DNA of 64,000 nucleotides from Arthrobacter sp. D5-1 (lineage in GTDB: Bacteria > Actinomycetota > Actinomycetes > Actinomycetales > Micrococcaceae): positions 4,674,059-4,738,058 of the forward strand of contig NZ_CP014571.1 in NCBI RefSeq assembly GCF_017357425.1, given 5' to 3'. A program made the translations under genes and the position numbers. Below the pieces are notes generated by a model. It was not told the origin of the DNA and did no database searches. It saw nothing but the letters and a program-made list of their open reading frames with translations. Below are positions 16,344 to 24,804 of this stretch, in pieces; position 1 is the first letter of the stretch, and the number at the start of each line of letters is the position of its first letter.

Positions 16344-16778
16344 ATGAACAAGTCCAGCTTGACCACCACAGCCCTGACCATCCTGCGCGTTATTGCAGGA
16401 TTTCTCTTCGCCGCGCACGGTTGGCAGAAGTTCAACGAATTCACCATTGCAGGCACCCAGGCCTCCTTCGCCCAGATGGGCGTGCCCGGCGCCTCGGCCG
16501 TGGCGCCGATTGTTGCAACCCTGGAGCTCGTGGGCGGCATCGCGCTGATCATCGGGCTCCTTACCCGCGTGTTCGCAGCGCTCCTGGCCGTCAACATGCT
16601 CGGCGCACTCTTCCTGGTGCACGCGCCGGCCGGCGTCTTTGTCGGCAACGGCGGGTACGAGCTGGTGCTGCTCTTCGCCGGAGCCGCCTTGGCCCTCGCA
16701 CTGGCCGGTGCAGGCAAAATCTCCGCCGACGCCGCACTGTTCGGCCGTTCAGGATCCAAGCTCCGCGTCCTCGCATAA
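16344..16778 (+). CDS. DoxX family membrane protein
   Basis: 144 aa, four helices, with RVIAGFLFAAHGWQKF at the first helix and ATLELVGGIALIIGLLTR in the third, the DoxX signature. These small membrane proteins are linked to redox or thiol stress in some species, but the family's biochemistry is varied. GAAGGG lies upstream of the ATG and is embedded in an 8-bp inverted repeat, so a dedicated repressor is likely. Followed by a convergent gene and a large palindrome. Confidence 0.87.
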   Translation: MNKSSLTTTALTILRVIAGFLFAAHGWQKFNEFTIAGTQASFAQMGVPGASAVAPIVATLELVGGIALIIGLLTRVFAALLAVNMLGALFLVHAPAGVFVGNGGYELVLLFAGAALALALAGAGKISADAALFGRSGSKLRVLA

Positions 16779-16792
16779 ACCACCCACCGACG

Positions 16793-16902
16793 CTCTCTCA
16801 CATAACAGCCCCTATACAGCGACGGTCTCTCACTTTCTTGAGAAAAGTGAGAGACCGTCGGCGTTTAAGCACCGGGATGTGAGAGAGGATCGGGGATGTG
16901 AG
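16793..16902. repeat. Nested palindromic intergenic repeat (REP-like)
   Basis: Central 17-bp perfect hairpin, CGACGGTCTCTCACTTT (16820-16836) with its complement at 16844-16860 and a 7-nt loop. An outer pair, CTCTCTCACAT (16793-16803) and ATGTGAGAGAG (16877-16887), surrounds it, and a further GATGTGAG follows at about 16895. The TCTCTCAC word recurs in each arm. It separates two convergent stops and may also terminate both, though it lacks a U-run. Confidence 0.7.
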
Positions 16903-16906
16903 GGGA

Positions 16907-18220
16907 CTAGCCCTTGACGCCGGTCAGCTCGTTCGGGACATGCTCCACCTGCGCCGACTTCGCCACCTTGCCGGTCTTCAAGTCCACCGCGTGGATGGTG
17001 CGAGTCGCCGGCTCGGTGACGAACGCCGTCGAGCCCTGGACAAAGAGCGTTGGCCGTGGGTCCTGCCAGGTTGTGGATTCTTCCCAAGCCCCAACCACCG
17101 GGATCGTCGACGTAACGGTACCGGTCAGGGGATCGATCACACGCAGGCCGCCATCCGTGCCAAGTACCAGCGCCTCACCGGCGGGCCCGCGGCCGAGCGA
17201 ACGGAAGGAGTAGCTGGTGCCGATATCCACCAACTGCAGGCTGGCCGTCTCAGTATTAACCAGGGAGATCCGCGTGGGCCGCTCGAGCTCGGCAGCCTTG
17301 TCCACCTTGTAGTCACCGAGAATGACCGGCGACTTTTCGGACCCCGCCTGGTTTCCCATCCGGCCGTAGGCATCAGGGCTGGCAACCTTGGTAATGGCGC
17401 CATCTTTGTAGATGAGCATCCCGTTTTCGCAGCCAACCACTACAGCTTCGTTGGCGGCTACGGCCTCGCCGTGAACTCCCGGGCAATCTTCGTTGCGCAC
17501 TACTTCCTTGCGTTCCTGGCCCTTGCCCGCCGACAGCACCGCGATGCCCGAGCGCCCCTCCTCGTTGCCGAGTGTCACCAGGAGCTTGCCGTCTTCCAGC
17601 TCCACAGCCACACCGTGATGTGCCTCGGGCGTTGTATAGACGTCAGTCGCGGGCAACTTCCCATCCTCTACTGCAGCGGCCAGCGCAGAGGTTTGGAAGC
17701 TCTCCACCTTCCCGGAACCGTCGCTGAAGAGCACGGTCTTGTCTCCGTGCAGCACCACGTGACCGGCCTTGTCTGCCGCAAACGCCAACTCAGTCAGCTT
17801 GGGCTCGGCCACATAGTGGTGGCTGTGGTCGCCGTGCGGCTCCGTCCAGGCGCCTGCGTCGAAGAGGCGGAAGGAGTCGCCCGTGGAGACGAAGACGTGC
17901 CGGCCATCGCCGGCCGGGTTGAGCCGGCTGAAACCGGAAATTTCCGCACTTCCCACCTGCTCAAGCGAGGTAGCGTCCAGAACTGAAATGCCGGCGTCGT
18001 GGGTGTAAACGAGCCGCGGAGTCGGCGCCCCAGCCTCCTTTGCGCTGGGTGCGGAGGTGGCTTGGGGCGCTGCGTCGACTGCGTTGCCGGCTGAGCCGCC
18101 AGGGGCGGCGCACGCTGTCAGCAAGAGGGCAGAGAGCCCGACGGCGGCAATCGGCTGTGCGCGAAGTCGGCTTTTGCGCGTACTGCGGACAGGGGACATG
18201 GGAGTGGGGTGATGAGGCAT
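16907..18220 (-). CDS. aztD: AztD-like periplasmic/secreted zinc metallochaperone
   Basis: 437-aa exported beta-propeller lipoprotein candidate. The signal sequence has RSTRKSRLRAQ, a hydrophobic stretch and LLLTACAAPG (lipobox LTAC). A histidine-rich loop HGDHSHH near residue 130 could hold zinc, and further His residues occur in PEAHHGVAVE. Blades repeat the pattern of GISVLDATSL...GSAEI. In Paracoccus AztD is known to pass zinc to the binding protein AztC of a zinc ABC importer. No aztABC genes are in this window. A Zur-like box overlaps the promoter. Confidence 0.75.
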   Translation of the reverse strand: MPHHPTPMSPVRSTRKSRLRAQPIAAVGLSALLLTACAAPGGSAGNAVDAAPQATSAPSAKEAGAPTPRLVYTHDAGISVLDATSLEQVGSAEISGFSRLNPAGDGRHVFVSTGDSFRLFDAGAWTEPHGDHSHHYVAEPKLTELAFAADKAGHVVLHGDKTVLFSDGSGKVESFQTSALAAAVEDGKLPATDVYTTPEAHHGVAVELEDGKLLVTLGNEEGRSGIAVLSAGKGQERKEVVRNEDCPGVHGEAVAANEAVVVGCENGMLIYKDGAITKVASPDAYGRMGNQAGSEKSPVILGDYKVDKAAELERPTRISLVNTETASLQLVDIGTSYSFRSLGRGPAGEALVLGTDGGLRVIDPLTGTVTSTIPVVGAWEESTTWQDPRPTLFVQGSTAFVTEPATRTIHAVDLKTGKVAKSAQVEHVPNELTGVKG

Positions 18221-18225
18221 GACTT

Positions 18226-18246
18226 AAATGATATTGATTCTCATTT
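18226..18246. promoter_or_regulatory. Zur-like box and -10 box of the aztD-like gene
   Basis: AAATGATATTGATTCTCATTT is a Fur/Zur-type imperfect palindrome (ATGA-n-A...T-n-TCAT). On the minus strand it contains TATCAT (18228-18233), 7 nt before the ATG. Repression by zinc-loaded Zur would switch the gene off when zinc is sufficient. Confidence 0.7.
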
Positions 18247-18343
18247 ATGGTGCAACTCGAGCCGCCGATCGGGTGCACTTGAGGTGTCTGTCCACGCGGA
18301 CAGCCGGGCCTGACTTACTCACGTAACAGAAACCTGCCGACAG

Positions 18344-18349
18344 TAAGAT
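18344..18349 (+). promoter_or_regulatory. -10 box TAAGAT of the thioesterase gene
   Basis: TAAGAT lies 7 nt before ATG 18357 with no Shine-Dalgarno, so probably leaderless. Confidence 0.5.
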
Positions 18350-18356
18350 TCCAAGC

Positions 18357-19331
18357 ATGAGCGAAGACGCCGCCAATTCAGTGACCCTCCGTTTCCTCGC
18401 GGCTCCCATGGACATCGGACACAGCGGGTCAGTCGACGCCGGCACGGTCCTTGAGTGGGTGGACAAGGCAGCCTACGCAGCAGCAGTGGGCTGGTCGAAG
18501 TCGTATTGTGTCACCGCTTATGTGGGCAACATCCACTTCACGGATCCGGTCAACAGCGGCGACATGGTGGAGGTGACGTCCACCATCGTCTACACCGGCC
18601 GCTCTTCCATGCACATCCACACCGTGGTCAGCTCGCGTGATCCCAAGGGCGGCCCTGAGACGATGCACAGCCAGTGCATGGTGATCTTTGTGGCAGTGGG
18701 GCCCGACGGCAAGCCGATTCCCGTCCCCCAGTTTGAGCCGTCTACGCCTGGAGAGATCGAGCAACGAGACCATGCCTTGGCGCGCATCGAGGTCCGCGAG
18801 GAGATCGTCAATGCGATGAACGCCCAGGAATATACCGACGCCGGCACCGCCGAGCGCGTTGTCCTGCGGTTCATGGCGTCCCCCACAGATGTGAACTGGG
18901 GCGGCAAGGTCCACGGCGGCATCGTCATGAAATGGATCGACGAAGCCGCGTACGTTTGCGCCTCCCGGTACGCCGGGAAGGACACAGTGGCCGTATTCTC
19001 CGGTGGTGTGCGTTTCTACCGGCCACTGCTGATCGGTCACGTCGTAGAGGTGGAAGCACGTCTCGTCTACACCGGCGCCAAGGGCATGCACATTGCAGTC
19101 CACGTCCGCTCCGGAGATCCCAAGACCCGCGAAATGAACCTGACCACGTATTGCCTCACGGTGATGGTGGCGCGCGATGAAACGGGCACTGCCGTGCCGA
19201 TTCCGTCCTGGGTACCAGTCTCCGAGGAGGACAAGAAGCTGCACGCCCATGCCCGCGAACTGCTGGAAATCCGTGGGCGGGCACCCGGAAACCGGCTGCC
19301 GGATCACCTGTTGAAGGCTTCGGGCCACTAA
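18357..19331 (+). CDS. Double-hotdog acyl-CoA thioesterase
   Basis: 324 aa made of two tandem hotdog domains (about residues 5-135 and 160-300) that hydrolyse acyl-CoA to free acid and CoA. Both carry VLEWVDKAAY or VMKWIDEAAY on the central helix and RSSMHIHTVV or KGMHIAVHV in the sheet. The second domain has the WGGKVHGGIV motif; the first has SGSVDAGTVL, lacking the usual H-G-G, so one site may be altered. Acyl-chain specificity is not readable. Divergent from the aztD-like gene. Confidence 0.88.
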   Translation: MSEDAANSVTLRFLAAPMDIGHSGSVDAGTVLEWVDKAAYAAAVGWSKSYCVTAYVGNIHFTDPVNSGDMVEVTSTIVYTGRSSMHIHTVVSSRDPKGGPETMHSQCMVIFVAVGPDGKPIPVPQFEPSTPGEIEQRDHALARIEVREEIVNAMNAQEYTDAGTAERVVLRFMASPTDVNWGGKVHGGIVMKWIDEAAYVCASRYAGKDTVAVFSGGVRFYRPLLIGHVVEVEARLVYTGAKGMHIAVHVRSGDPKTREMNLTTYCLTVMVARDETGTAVPIPSWVPVSEEDKKLHAHARELLEIRGRAPGNRLPDHLLKASGH

Positions 19332-19436
19332 CGTTGGGCAACTAAGGGAGCCGGCTCACCCTGAGTATCGAAGCGCGCGTGAGCTGTCCGTCATCGGTGA
19401 AGGCCCACCGTCGGCCGGGTTGGCCCCGGCTGCAGC

Positions 19437-19712
19437 CATGCCATCGCTGCCGCCTCCCATGAACTGCGCACGCCCCTGACATCGCTGCGGACCAACGCAG
19501 CAATGCTCCGGAACTCCGAACTTCCCCAGGTCAGCAAGGAACGCATTACCGGGGCCCTGGAGCATGAACTGATAGCCATGCAGTCCTTCATCGAGGACCT
19601 GATCGATCTGGCCCGAAACAAGGAGTCCCTTCCTTCATCGAAGAAGTTGATCTCAACGAACTTGTTCCTTACGCTGCCGCTGGCCGAAGGCAGCTAGGCA
19701 TCTCGCCTGTTC
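19437..19712 (+). pseudogene. Broken sensor histidine kinase (HisKA fragment)
   Basis: In one frame the sequence reads ASHELRTPLTSLRTNAAML, the H-box of a HisKA domain, and continues IAMQSFIEDLIDLARNKESL. Near 19630 the expected continuation EEVDLNELVPYAAAGRRQ moves to another frame, showing a frameshift. No ATPase domain follows and no sensor or HAMP part precedes. It is a fossil of a kinase gene between the thioesterase and VOC genes. An ORF from 19503 exists only because of this remnant. Confidence 0.8.
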
Positions 19713-19713
19713 G

Positions 19714-20451
19714 TCAGCCTGGCCGCAGTACACAGAACTCGTTGCCCTCGGGGTCCGCGAGGCAACGCCATGACACGTCGCCCTGGCCGACGTCAGCGTC
19801 AACGGCACCCAGGGTATGCAAACGGTCCACTTCTGCCGCTTGATCGTCAGCGGAGTAGGGCATCAGGTCGAGGTGTATTCGGTTCTGCAATGAGTCAGGG
19901 TCCGCCGTCCGGAGCAACTCCAGATATGGCCCGACCCCCGCGGACGAACGCAGCCTAGCGTGTTCATCCGTCACCTCGTGGAGGGTCCAGTCCATGGCAC
20001 GGCTCCAGAAGGTGGCCATGGCCCGTGGATCTGCGCAATTGACCACCACAGTGGCAATAGGTCCGGTGTCTTGGTAGATCGGGCGGGGTTCCAACACGCA
20101 GAACAGGTTGCCCTCGGGATCTGCCAGCACCGTCCATGGCGCCTCTCCCTGCCCTATATCGGCCGGAGTCGCGCCGAGCTCCTTGAGCCGCGCAATAAGT
20201 TCCGCCTGGTGGGCAGCAGAGGTGGTAGCGAGATCAAGATGCACCCGGTATTGCACCGTCTCCGGGTCCGGAACTGTCACGACGTCAACGCAGACGGCTG
20301 AAGGGTCAGGCCACGTGAAACCCACGGGTTCAACGTTGGTCACACCGGGTCCCTCACTGGAAGTACCCCATCCGAGGGCGTCAGCCCAAAACTTCCCGAG
20401 AGCAGAGTCATCCCGGGCTTTGAAGTTCACTTGAACAAGTCGCAGTCCCAT
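19714..20451 (-). CDS. VOC family protein, two glyoxalase-like domains
   Basis: 245 aa with two vicinal-oxygen-chelate modules (about 1-120 and 130-245). Each has the RxHLDL pattern (YRVHLDLATT, NRIHLDLMPY) and ends W-LADPEGN-FCVL. The first domain begins LRLVQVNFKARD. Family members are lyases, dioxygenases or resistance proteins; the paired arrangement with LADPEGNEFCVL is common in actinobacteria and usually uncharacterised. TAGGGT lies 8 nt before the ATG. Confidence 0.87.
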   Translation of the reverse strand: MGLRLVQVNFKARDDSALGKFWADALGWGTSSEGPGVTNVEPVGFTWPDPSAVCVDVVTVPDPETVQYRVHLDLATTSAAHQAELIARLKELGATPADIGQGEAPWTVLADPEGNLFCVLEPRPIYQDTGPIATVVVNCADPRAMATFWSRAMDWTLHEVTDEHARLRSSAGVGPYLELLRTADPDSLQNRIHLDLMPYSADDQAAEVDRLHTLGAVDADVGQGDVSWRCLADPEGNEFCVLRPG

Positions 20452-20459
20452 GCCGCACT

Positions 20460-20465
20460 ACCCTA
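20460..20465 (-). promoter_or_regulatory. -10 box TAGGGT of the VOC gene
   Basis: TAGGGT on the minus strand, 8 nt before the ATG; no Shine-Dalgarno seen. The rest of 20466-20639 shows nothing I can name. Confidence 0.4.
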
Positions 20466-20639
20466 TACCTGACCCGAGCCAGATACCGGAGCATCACGAC
20501 TGTCCGCAGGCTCTGCCCTCTCGAGAGCGGCCACCAGATGTCCTTCGCTGCGTAGCGCCTGCTGCTCAGCAACGGGGACCCTATCGGAGGTATAACCGGT
20601 TACGGCCATCGGCAATGTCGGCCAGCCGAGGCTGTAGCA

Positions 20640-21293
20640 CTACCCCACCAAGTTCTCCGCAGCACCGTCCATGTGCGCGATGATCGTCTCCCTCGCTTTG
20701 GCCGCGTTCCCGGTCTCAATGGCGGCAACAATGTCGTGATGCCGCCCGACACTCATGTTCCGCGTGGCTCGTTCCAGGCCGGCGAACATGATGGACATCC
20801 GGATGGAGCCCTCCAGTGATTCCCACGAATGCAGCAAGGTTTCGTTCCCGGACAGGCGGCAGAGCGTGCGGTGGAACTCGAGGTCGGATTCGATCCGCTC
20901 CTCCAGTGAGGACTTGGCGGCTTTGTCCATATTATCGACGGCGGCACGCAGCTCTGCGAGCGCGGCTTCCTTATCGGACATGTCACTAAGGGTCCGTGCA
21001 GCCAATGATTCCAGAACGCCGCGGACGGCGAAGATGTCACGGATTTCCTTGACGTCCAGGTGCCGCACGGACATGCGGCCTCGCGCTCCGGCTGAGATCA
21101 GGCCTTCCTGCTCCAGCTGGCGCAGGGCTTCGCGGAGGGTGCCGCGGCTGATCTGCAGCATCTCGGAAAGTTCGGTTTCCACGAGGTGCCGCCCGGGTTC
21201 GAGTTCACCACTGGTGATGGCGGTGCGCAGTGCTGCGAGCGCCTGTTCGCGCAGGCTCTTCTTCTCAAGTCCCAGCAGGGATGCGGTGGCCAT
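20640..21293 (-). CDS. GntR/FadR family transcriptional regulator
   Basis: 217 aa. The N-terminal winged helix has LREQALAALRTAITSGELEPGRHLVETELSEML with the recognition segment SRGTLREALRQLEQEGLI. The all-helical FCD domain (about 85-215) carries the metal/ligand residues D-x-x-FH (DLEFHRTLCRLSGNETL) and a final H in VGRHHDIVAAIE. It lies downstream of the split transketolase genes. The motif GTTAACAGTTGA just upstream resembles the repeated sites between the divergent operons at 24.8 kb, so it probably controls both and itself. Confidence 0.9.
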   Translation of the reverse strand: MATASLLGLEKKSLREQALAALRTAITSGELEPGRHLVETELSEMLQISRGTLREALRQLEQEGLISAGARGRMSVRHLDVKEIRDIFAVRGVLESLAARTLSDMSDKEAALAELRAAVDNMDKAAKSSLEERIESDLEFHRTLCRLSGNETLLHSWESLEGSIRMSIMFAGLERATRNMSVGRHHDIVAAIETGNAAKARETIIAHMDGAAENLVG

Positions 21294-21333
21294 GGTGTGT
21301 CCTCGGTTCTTTGGGCAACTGCTGACAGTCCGG

Positions 21334-21349
21334 TGTTAACAGTTGATAC
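21334..21349. promoter_or_regulatory. Putative GntR autoregulatory site
   Basis: TGTTAACAGTTGATAC shares GT-AACAGT with the TGTCAACAGTCAAC sites at 24.8 kb and lies about 40 bp before the gntR start. Confidence 0.55.
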
Positions 21350-21412
21350 TACGGGCAGGAGTGCGGGACGGGCAGTCATGGCCGTCCCTCACTCCTGCTC
21401 GATAACAACAAC

Positions 21413-22405
21413 TCAGCCGAGCTCTGCCAGCACCTTCGACACGATCCGGTCCACAGACAGTCCGTACCGTTCGTGCAGCGTCGGCAGCGCACCGGCGTCG
21501 AGGAACTGGTCCGGAAGCGCGATGGGAACCACGCGCTTGCCGAGACCGGCCGTCACGACGGCGGATGCAACAGTTTCGAACAGACCGCCAACAACGGTGT
21601 GGTTCTCCAGCGTGACGGCGAGCCGGTCGGTGTTGAGTTCTGCCAGGACGGTTGCGGAGTCGAACGGCTTGATGGTGGGCGTGTGCACCACAGCCACATC
21701 CACGTTATGGGCAGCCAACGCATCTGCTGCCTGCAGCGCACGCATGGTCATCAGGCCGGAGGACACGAACACCACGTCGTTGCCGCCGCGCAGGACCTTC
21801 GCCTTGCCGAGCTCGAACGTGTAGTCATACTCATCCAGGACCGTGGGGACGTTGCCGCGCAGCAGGCGCAGGTACGTGGGCCCTTCGGATGAAGCGAGCT
21901 GGGGCACAGCCTGCTCGATGTCCACGGAGTCGCAAGGGTCCACGATGGTCAGGTTGGGCATGCCGCGGAAGATCGCCATGTCCTCGGTGGCCTGGTGGCT
22001 GGGTCCGTAGCCGGTGGTCAGGCCCGGGAGGCCGCCGACGATGTTCACGTTAAGGTTCGGTTCGGCGATGTCCAGGCAGAGGAAGTCGTAAGCACGGCGG
22101 GCTGCGAACACGGAGTAGGTGGAAGCGAACGGGATCAGTCCCGTTTCGGCCATGCCCGCGGCGGCGCCGAAGAGGAGCTGCTCGGCCATGCCCATCTGGA
22201 AGAACCGTTCCGGAAACGCCTTGGCGAAGATATGCATATCGGTGTACTTACCGAGGTCTGCCGTAAGACCGACAATGCGGGAGTCAGCCTCAGCGGCCTT
22301 GACCAGCGCGTGTCCGAACGGAGCGGAGGTGGTTATCTGGCCCGGGTCCGCGAAGGACGCGATCATGGCGGAGGTCTTGAGCTTCGGTTTGGTCACTGTG
22401 CTCAT
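21413..22405 (-). CDS. Transketolase, C-terminal subunit
   Basis: 330 aa, the pyrimidine-binding plus C-terminal part of a split transketolase. Cues are GLTADLGKYTDMHIFAKAFPERFFQMGMAEQ (with the catalytic Glu in GMAEQ), STYSVFAARRAYDFLCLDIA and HTVVGGLFETVASAV. It uses thiamine diphosphate to move two-carbon ketol units. ATG 22405 is chosen because it overlaps the N-subunit stop as ATGA; an in-frame start at 22459 lies inside the upstream gene. The two subunits are translationally coupled, consistent with a 1:1 complex. Confidence 0.92.
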   Translation of the reverse strand: MSTVTKPKLKTSAMIASFADPGQITTSAPFGHALVKAAEADSRIVGLTADLGKYTDMHIFAKAFPERFFQMGMAEQLLFGAAAGMAETGLIPFASTYSVFAARRAYDFLCLDIAEPNLNVNIVGGLPGLTTGYGPSHQATEDMAIFRGMPNLTIVDPCDSVDIEQAVPQLASSEGPTYLRLLRGNVPTVLDEYDYTFELGKAKVLRGGNDVVFVSSGLMTMRALQAADALAAHNVDVAVVHTPTIKPFDSATVLAELNTDRLAVTLENHTVVGGLFETVASAVVTAGLGKRVVPIALPDQFLDAGALPTLHERYGLSVDRIVSKVLAELG

Positions 22406-23307
22406 GCTGAAACCGTCCCTTCGTATCCAGCGGTCAGCTGTTCGCGGCAGATCTGCCACTCGTGTTCTTCGATGCGCATGAAGTGCGCCTTTTCACGGGT
22501 CTCCAACAAAGGCACACCGCGGCCCACCTTGGTGTCGCACAGGATCACGGACGGCTGCCCTGAAGCAGACTTTCCCGCAACCGCCCTGCGGCTGGCGATG
22601 TTGTCGAACGCTGCCAGCAGCGCACCGACGTCGTTCCCGTCCACGCGCTGGGTGTACCAGCCGAACGATTCCCACTTCTCGGTGACCGGCTCGGTACGGA
22701 GCACGGTGTCGGTGGCGCCGTCAGCCTGGAGGGCGTTGATGTCCACCATGGCCGTCAGGTTTCCGAGCTGGTGGTGGTGCGCGCCCATGGCGGCTTCCCA
22801 CGTCGAGCCTTCGTCGAGTTCGCCATCGGAAAGGAAGTTGATCACCCGCGACGGGGAGCTTTGCAGGCGCAGCCCAAGAGCCATGCCGACGGCGATCGTC
22901 AGGCCATGGCCCAACGAACCGCCGGAGATTTCCATGCCCGGGGTGTAGGTGGACATACCGGACATCGGCAGGCGTGAATCGTCGGAACCGTACGTTTCGA
23001 GCTCAGCGACCGGAACGATCCCGGCCTCGGCCAGCGCGGCGTAGTGCCCGATTGCGTAGTGCCCCGTGGAGAGCAGGAACCTGTCGCGGCCTTCCCAGTG
23101 CGGGTCTTCGGCCCGGTAGCTGAGCTGGTCGGCGTAAACGGCGGCCAGCATGTCAGCGGCGCCGAGCGCCTGGCCAACGTAGCCCTGGCCCTGGACCTCG
23201 CCCATGGTCAGGGCGTGGTGGCGGATGCGGTACGCGGCGGCACGGATGCGGTCAACGCGGTCGGCCGCAGGGGCGGCCGGAGCCGCTTCAACTGAGGAGA
23301 GAGTCAC
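22402..23307 (-). CDS. Transketolase, N-terminal subunit
   Basis: 301 aa, the thiamine-diphosphate pyrophosphate-binding half. Cues are the segment ending MSTYTPGMEISGGSLGHG, the metal-binding loop SDGELDEGSTWEA, and LTAMVDINALQADG. Acts with the C-terminal subunit downstream. The MFS transporter gene lies 63 bp upstream on the same strand, so transporter and both subunits are probably one operon. Split transketolases commonly serve a specific catabolic pathway rather than core metabolism, which fits the cluster. Confidence 0.92.
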   Translation of the reverse strand: MTLSSVEAAPAAPAADRVDRIRAAAYRIRHHALTMGEVQGQGYVGQALGAADMLAAVYADQLSYRAEDPHWEGRDRFLLSTGHYAIGHYAALAEAGIVPVAELETYGSDDSRLPMSGMSTYTPGMEISGGSLGHGLTIAVGMALGLRLQSSPSRVINFLSDGELDEGSTWEAAMGAHHHQLGNLTAMVDINALQADGATDTVLRTEPVTEKWESFGWYTQRVDGNDVGALLAAFDNIASRRAVAGKSASGQPSVILCDTKVGRGVPLLETREKAHFMRIEEHEWQICREQLTAGYEGTVSA

Positions 23308-23370
23308 TGGTTTCCTTCCGGAGTCGGGCGCATACCGATGGGGAGAACGCGCACGACGTCAATGGGTGCT

Positions 23371-24708
23371 TTAGGCGTTTACCTTCTGGGGAGTTTTGCT
23401 GGCGGCTTCTTCGGCGAGCTCACGCTCACGCTTGCCCCAGGTTTCCCGGGTGATCAGTGCTGCCCACAGGCCGATGGCTGCGTAGAAGCTGAACAGCAGC
23501 GCCGGTCCCATCCAGCCCATGCTGACGAACAGCAGGGTGGTGATGAAGGGGGTGAAGCCGGAGACCATGGCGGAGATCTGGTAGGACAGCGACGCGCCGG
23601 ACGACCGTGTCTTGGCTTGGAAGAGCTCCGGGAACCATGCACCCTGGGCGCCGGCGAGGGAGTTCTGGCAGACAGCGTAGGCGATGACGATGGTGGCGAT
23701 GATCAGGAGGAACAGGCCGGTGTTGACCAGCATGAACATCGGGATGCCGAAGACCACTGCGAAAGCCGTTGACCAGATGTAGACGGGACGGCGGCCCACC
23801 TTGTCGGTCAGTTTGCCCCAGAAGTAGGTGGCGAAGATGCCGATGCCGGCAGCGACACAGAGGGCAACGAGGGTTTGGGTTTTGTCTGCCAGCTGGTTGG
23901 TGTGCAGGTAGGAGATCATGTACGTCACGGAGACGGCGTAGCCTGCGGTTTCGGCGATACGGAGGCCGATGCCCCGGACGATGTTGCGCCAGTCGGTCTT
24001 GATGACCTCAACGATGGGGGACTTCACGATGTCGCCCTTGGCCTTGACGTCTTCGAACACCGGGGACTCGGGAACCTTGGAGCGGATGATGAGGCCCACG
24101 GCCACCAGGACGATGCTCGCAAGGAACGGTACACGCCAGGCCCATTCGCTGCCGAGTCCTACGCTGCCGAGGAAGACGAGGTTCGCGAGGAGGAGTCCCA
24201 CGGGGAAGCCGGCCTGCACGATGCCTGTGAACTGGCCCTTTTTCCGCCAGGGTGCGTGTTCGTAGCTCATCAGGATGGCGCCACCCCATTCAGCACCGAA
24301 GGCCAGGCCTTGGATGATGCGGACAAGGACAAGGAGCGCAGGAGCCAGCAGCCCCACCTGCGAGTAGGTCGGCAGGAGGCCAATGGCGAAGGTTGCCAGG
24401 CCCATGAGGATGAGCGAGGCCACGAGGACCGGCTTGCGGCCAAGCTTGTCGCCGAGGTGGCCGCCGATGATGCCACCCAACGGACGGGCAGCGAAGCCGA
24501 CGCCGAGGGTCGCGAAGGAGGCCAGGGTGCCGGTCACCGGGTCGGCGCCCGGGAAGAATGCCGTACCGAAGTAAAGTGCAGCGGCGGTGCCGAAACCGAT
24601 GAAGTCGTAGGTTTCGATGACTGCGCCAACGCCGGAACCGACGGCGACGCGCTTTGCTTCCTTGGTTCCATGAACCGGACCACGCATGGTCAGAGCTTCA
24701 TTGCTCAT
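23371..24708 (-). CDS. MFS transporter, metabolite:H+ symporter type
   Basis: 445 aa, twelve helices, of the MHS (ShiA/KgtP/ProP-like) branch. Cues are SGVGAVIETYDFIGFGTAAALYFG in helix 1, RPLGGIIGGHLGDKLGRKPVL in the 2-3 loop and GKLTDKVGRRPVYI in the 8-9 loop. ATG 24708 is preferred because GAAAGGGA precedes it; an upstream TTG at 24756 gives a basic tail in the operator region. It probably imports the substrate of the surrounding catabolic cluster. Promoter faces the operators at 24757-24839. Confidence 0.88.
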   Translation of the reverse strand: MSNEALTMRGPVHGTKEAKRVAVGSGVGAVIETYDFIGFGTAAALYFGTAFFPGADPVTGTLASFATLGVGFAARPLGGIIGGHLGDKLGRKPVLVASLILMGLATFAIGLLPTYSQVGLLAPALLVLVRIIQGLAFGAEWGGAILMSYEHAPWRKKGQFTGIVQAGFPVGLLLANLVFLGSVGLGSEWAWRVPFLASIVLVAVGLIIRSKVPESPVFEDVKAKGDIVKSPIVEVIKTDWRNIVRGIGLRIAETAGYAVSVTYMISYLHTNQLADKTQTLVALCVAAGIGIFATYFWGKLTDKVGRRPVYIWSTAFAVVFGIPMFMLVNTGLFLLIIATIVIAYAVCQNSLAGAQGAWFPELFQAKTRSSGASLSYQISAMVSGFTPFITTLLFVSMGWMGPALLFSFYAAIGLWAALITRETWGKRERELAEEAASKTPQKVNA

Positions 24709-24754
24709 CTGTCTTTTTCCCTTTCGAAGAGTGCGGCGCTTCTTCGGCAACCCC

Positions 24755-24770
24755 ACTGTCGACAGTCAAC
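24755..24770. promoter_or_regulatory. Putative GntR operator proximal to the MFS gene
   Basis: ACTGTCGACAGT (24755-24766) is a perfect 12-bp palindrome, and TGTCGACAGTCAAC (24757-24770) matches the downstream operator word at 13 of 14 positions. Confidence 0.6.
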
Positions 24771-24804
24771 ATAATACGACAACTGTGACGCAGGGCACCA
24801 GCAA

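Noticed and set aside
16898..17986. 362-aa plus-strand frame over the AztD-like gene
   Set aside because: Antisense of a gene with signal peptide, Zur box and correct codon pattern; the plus frame has none of these.
19503..19697. Stand-alone 64-aa gene
   Set aside because: It is part of the broken HisKA domain and starts within the conserved helix at an internal ATG.
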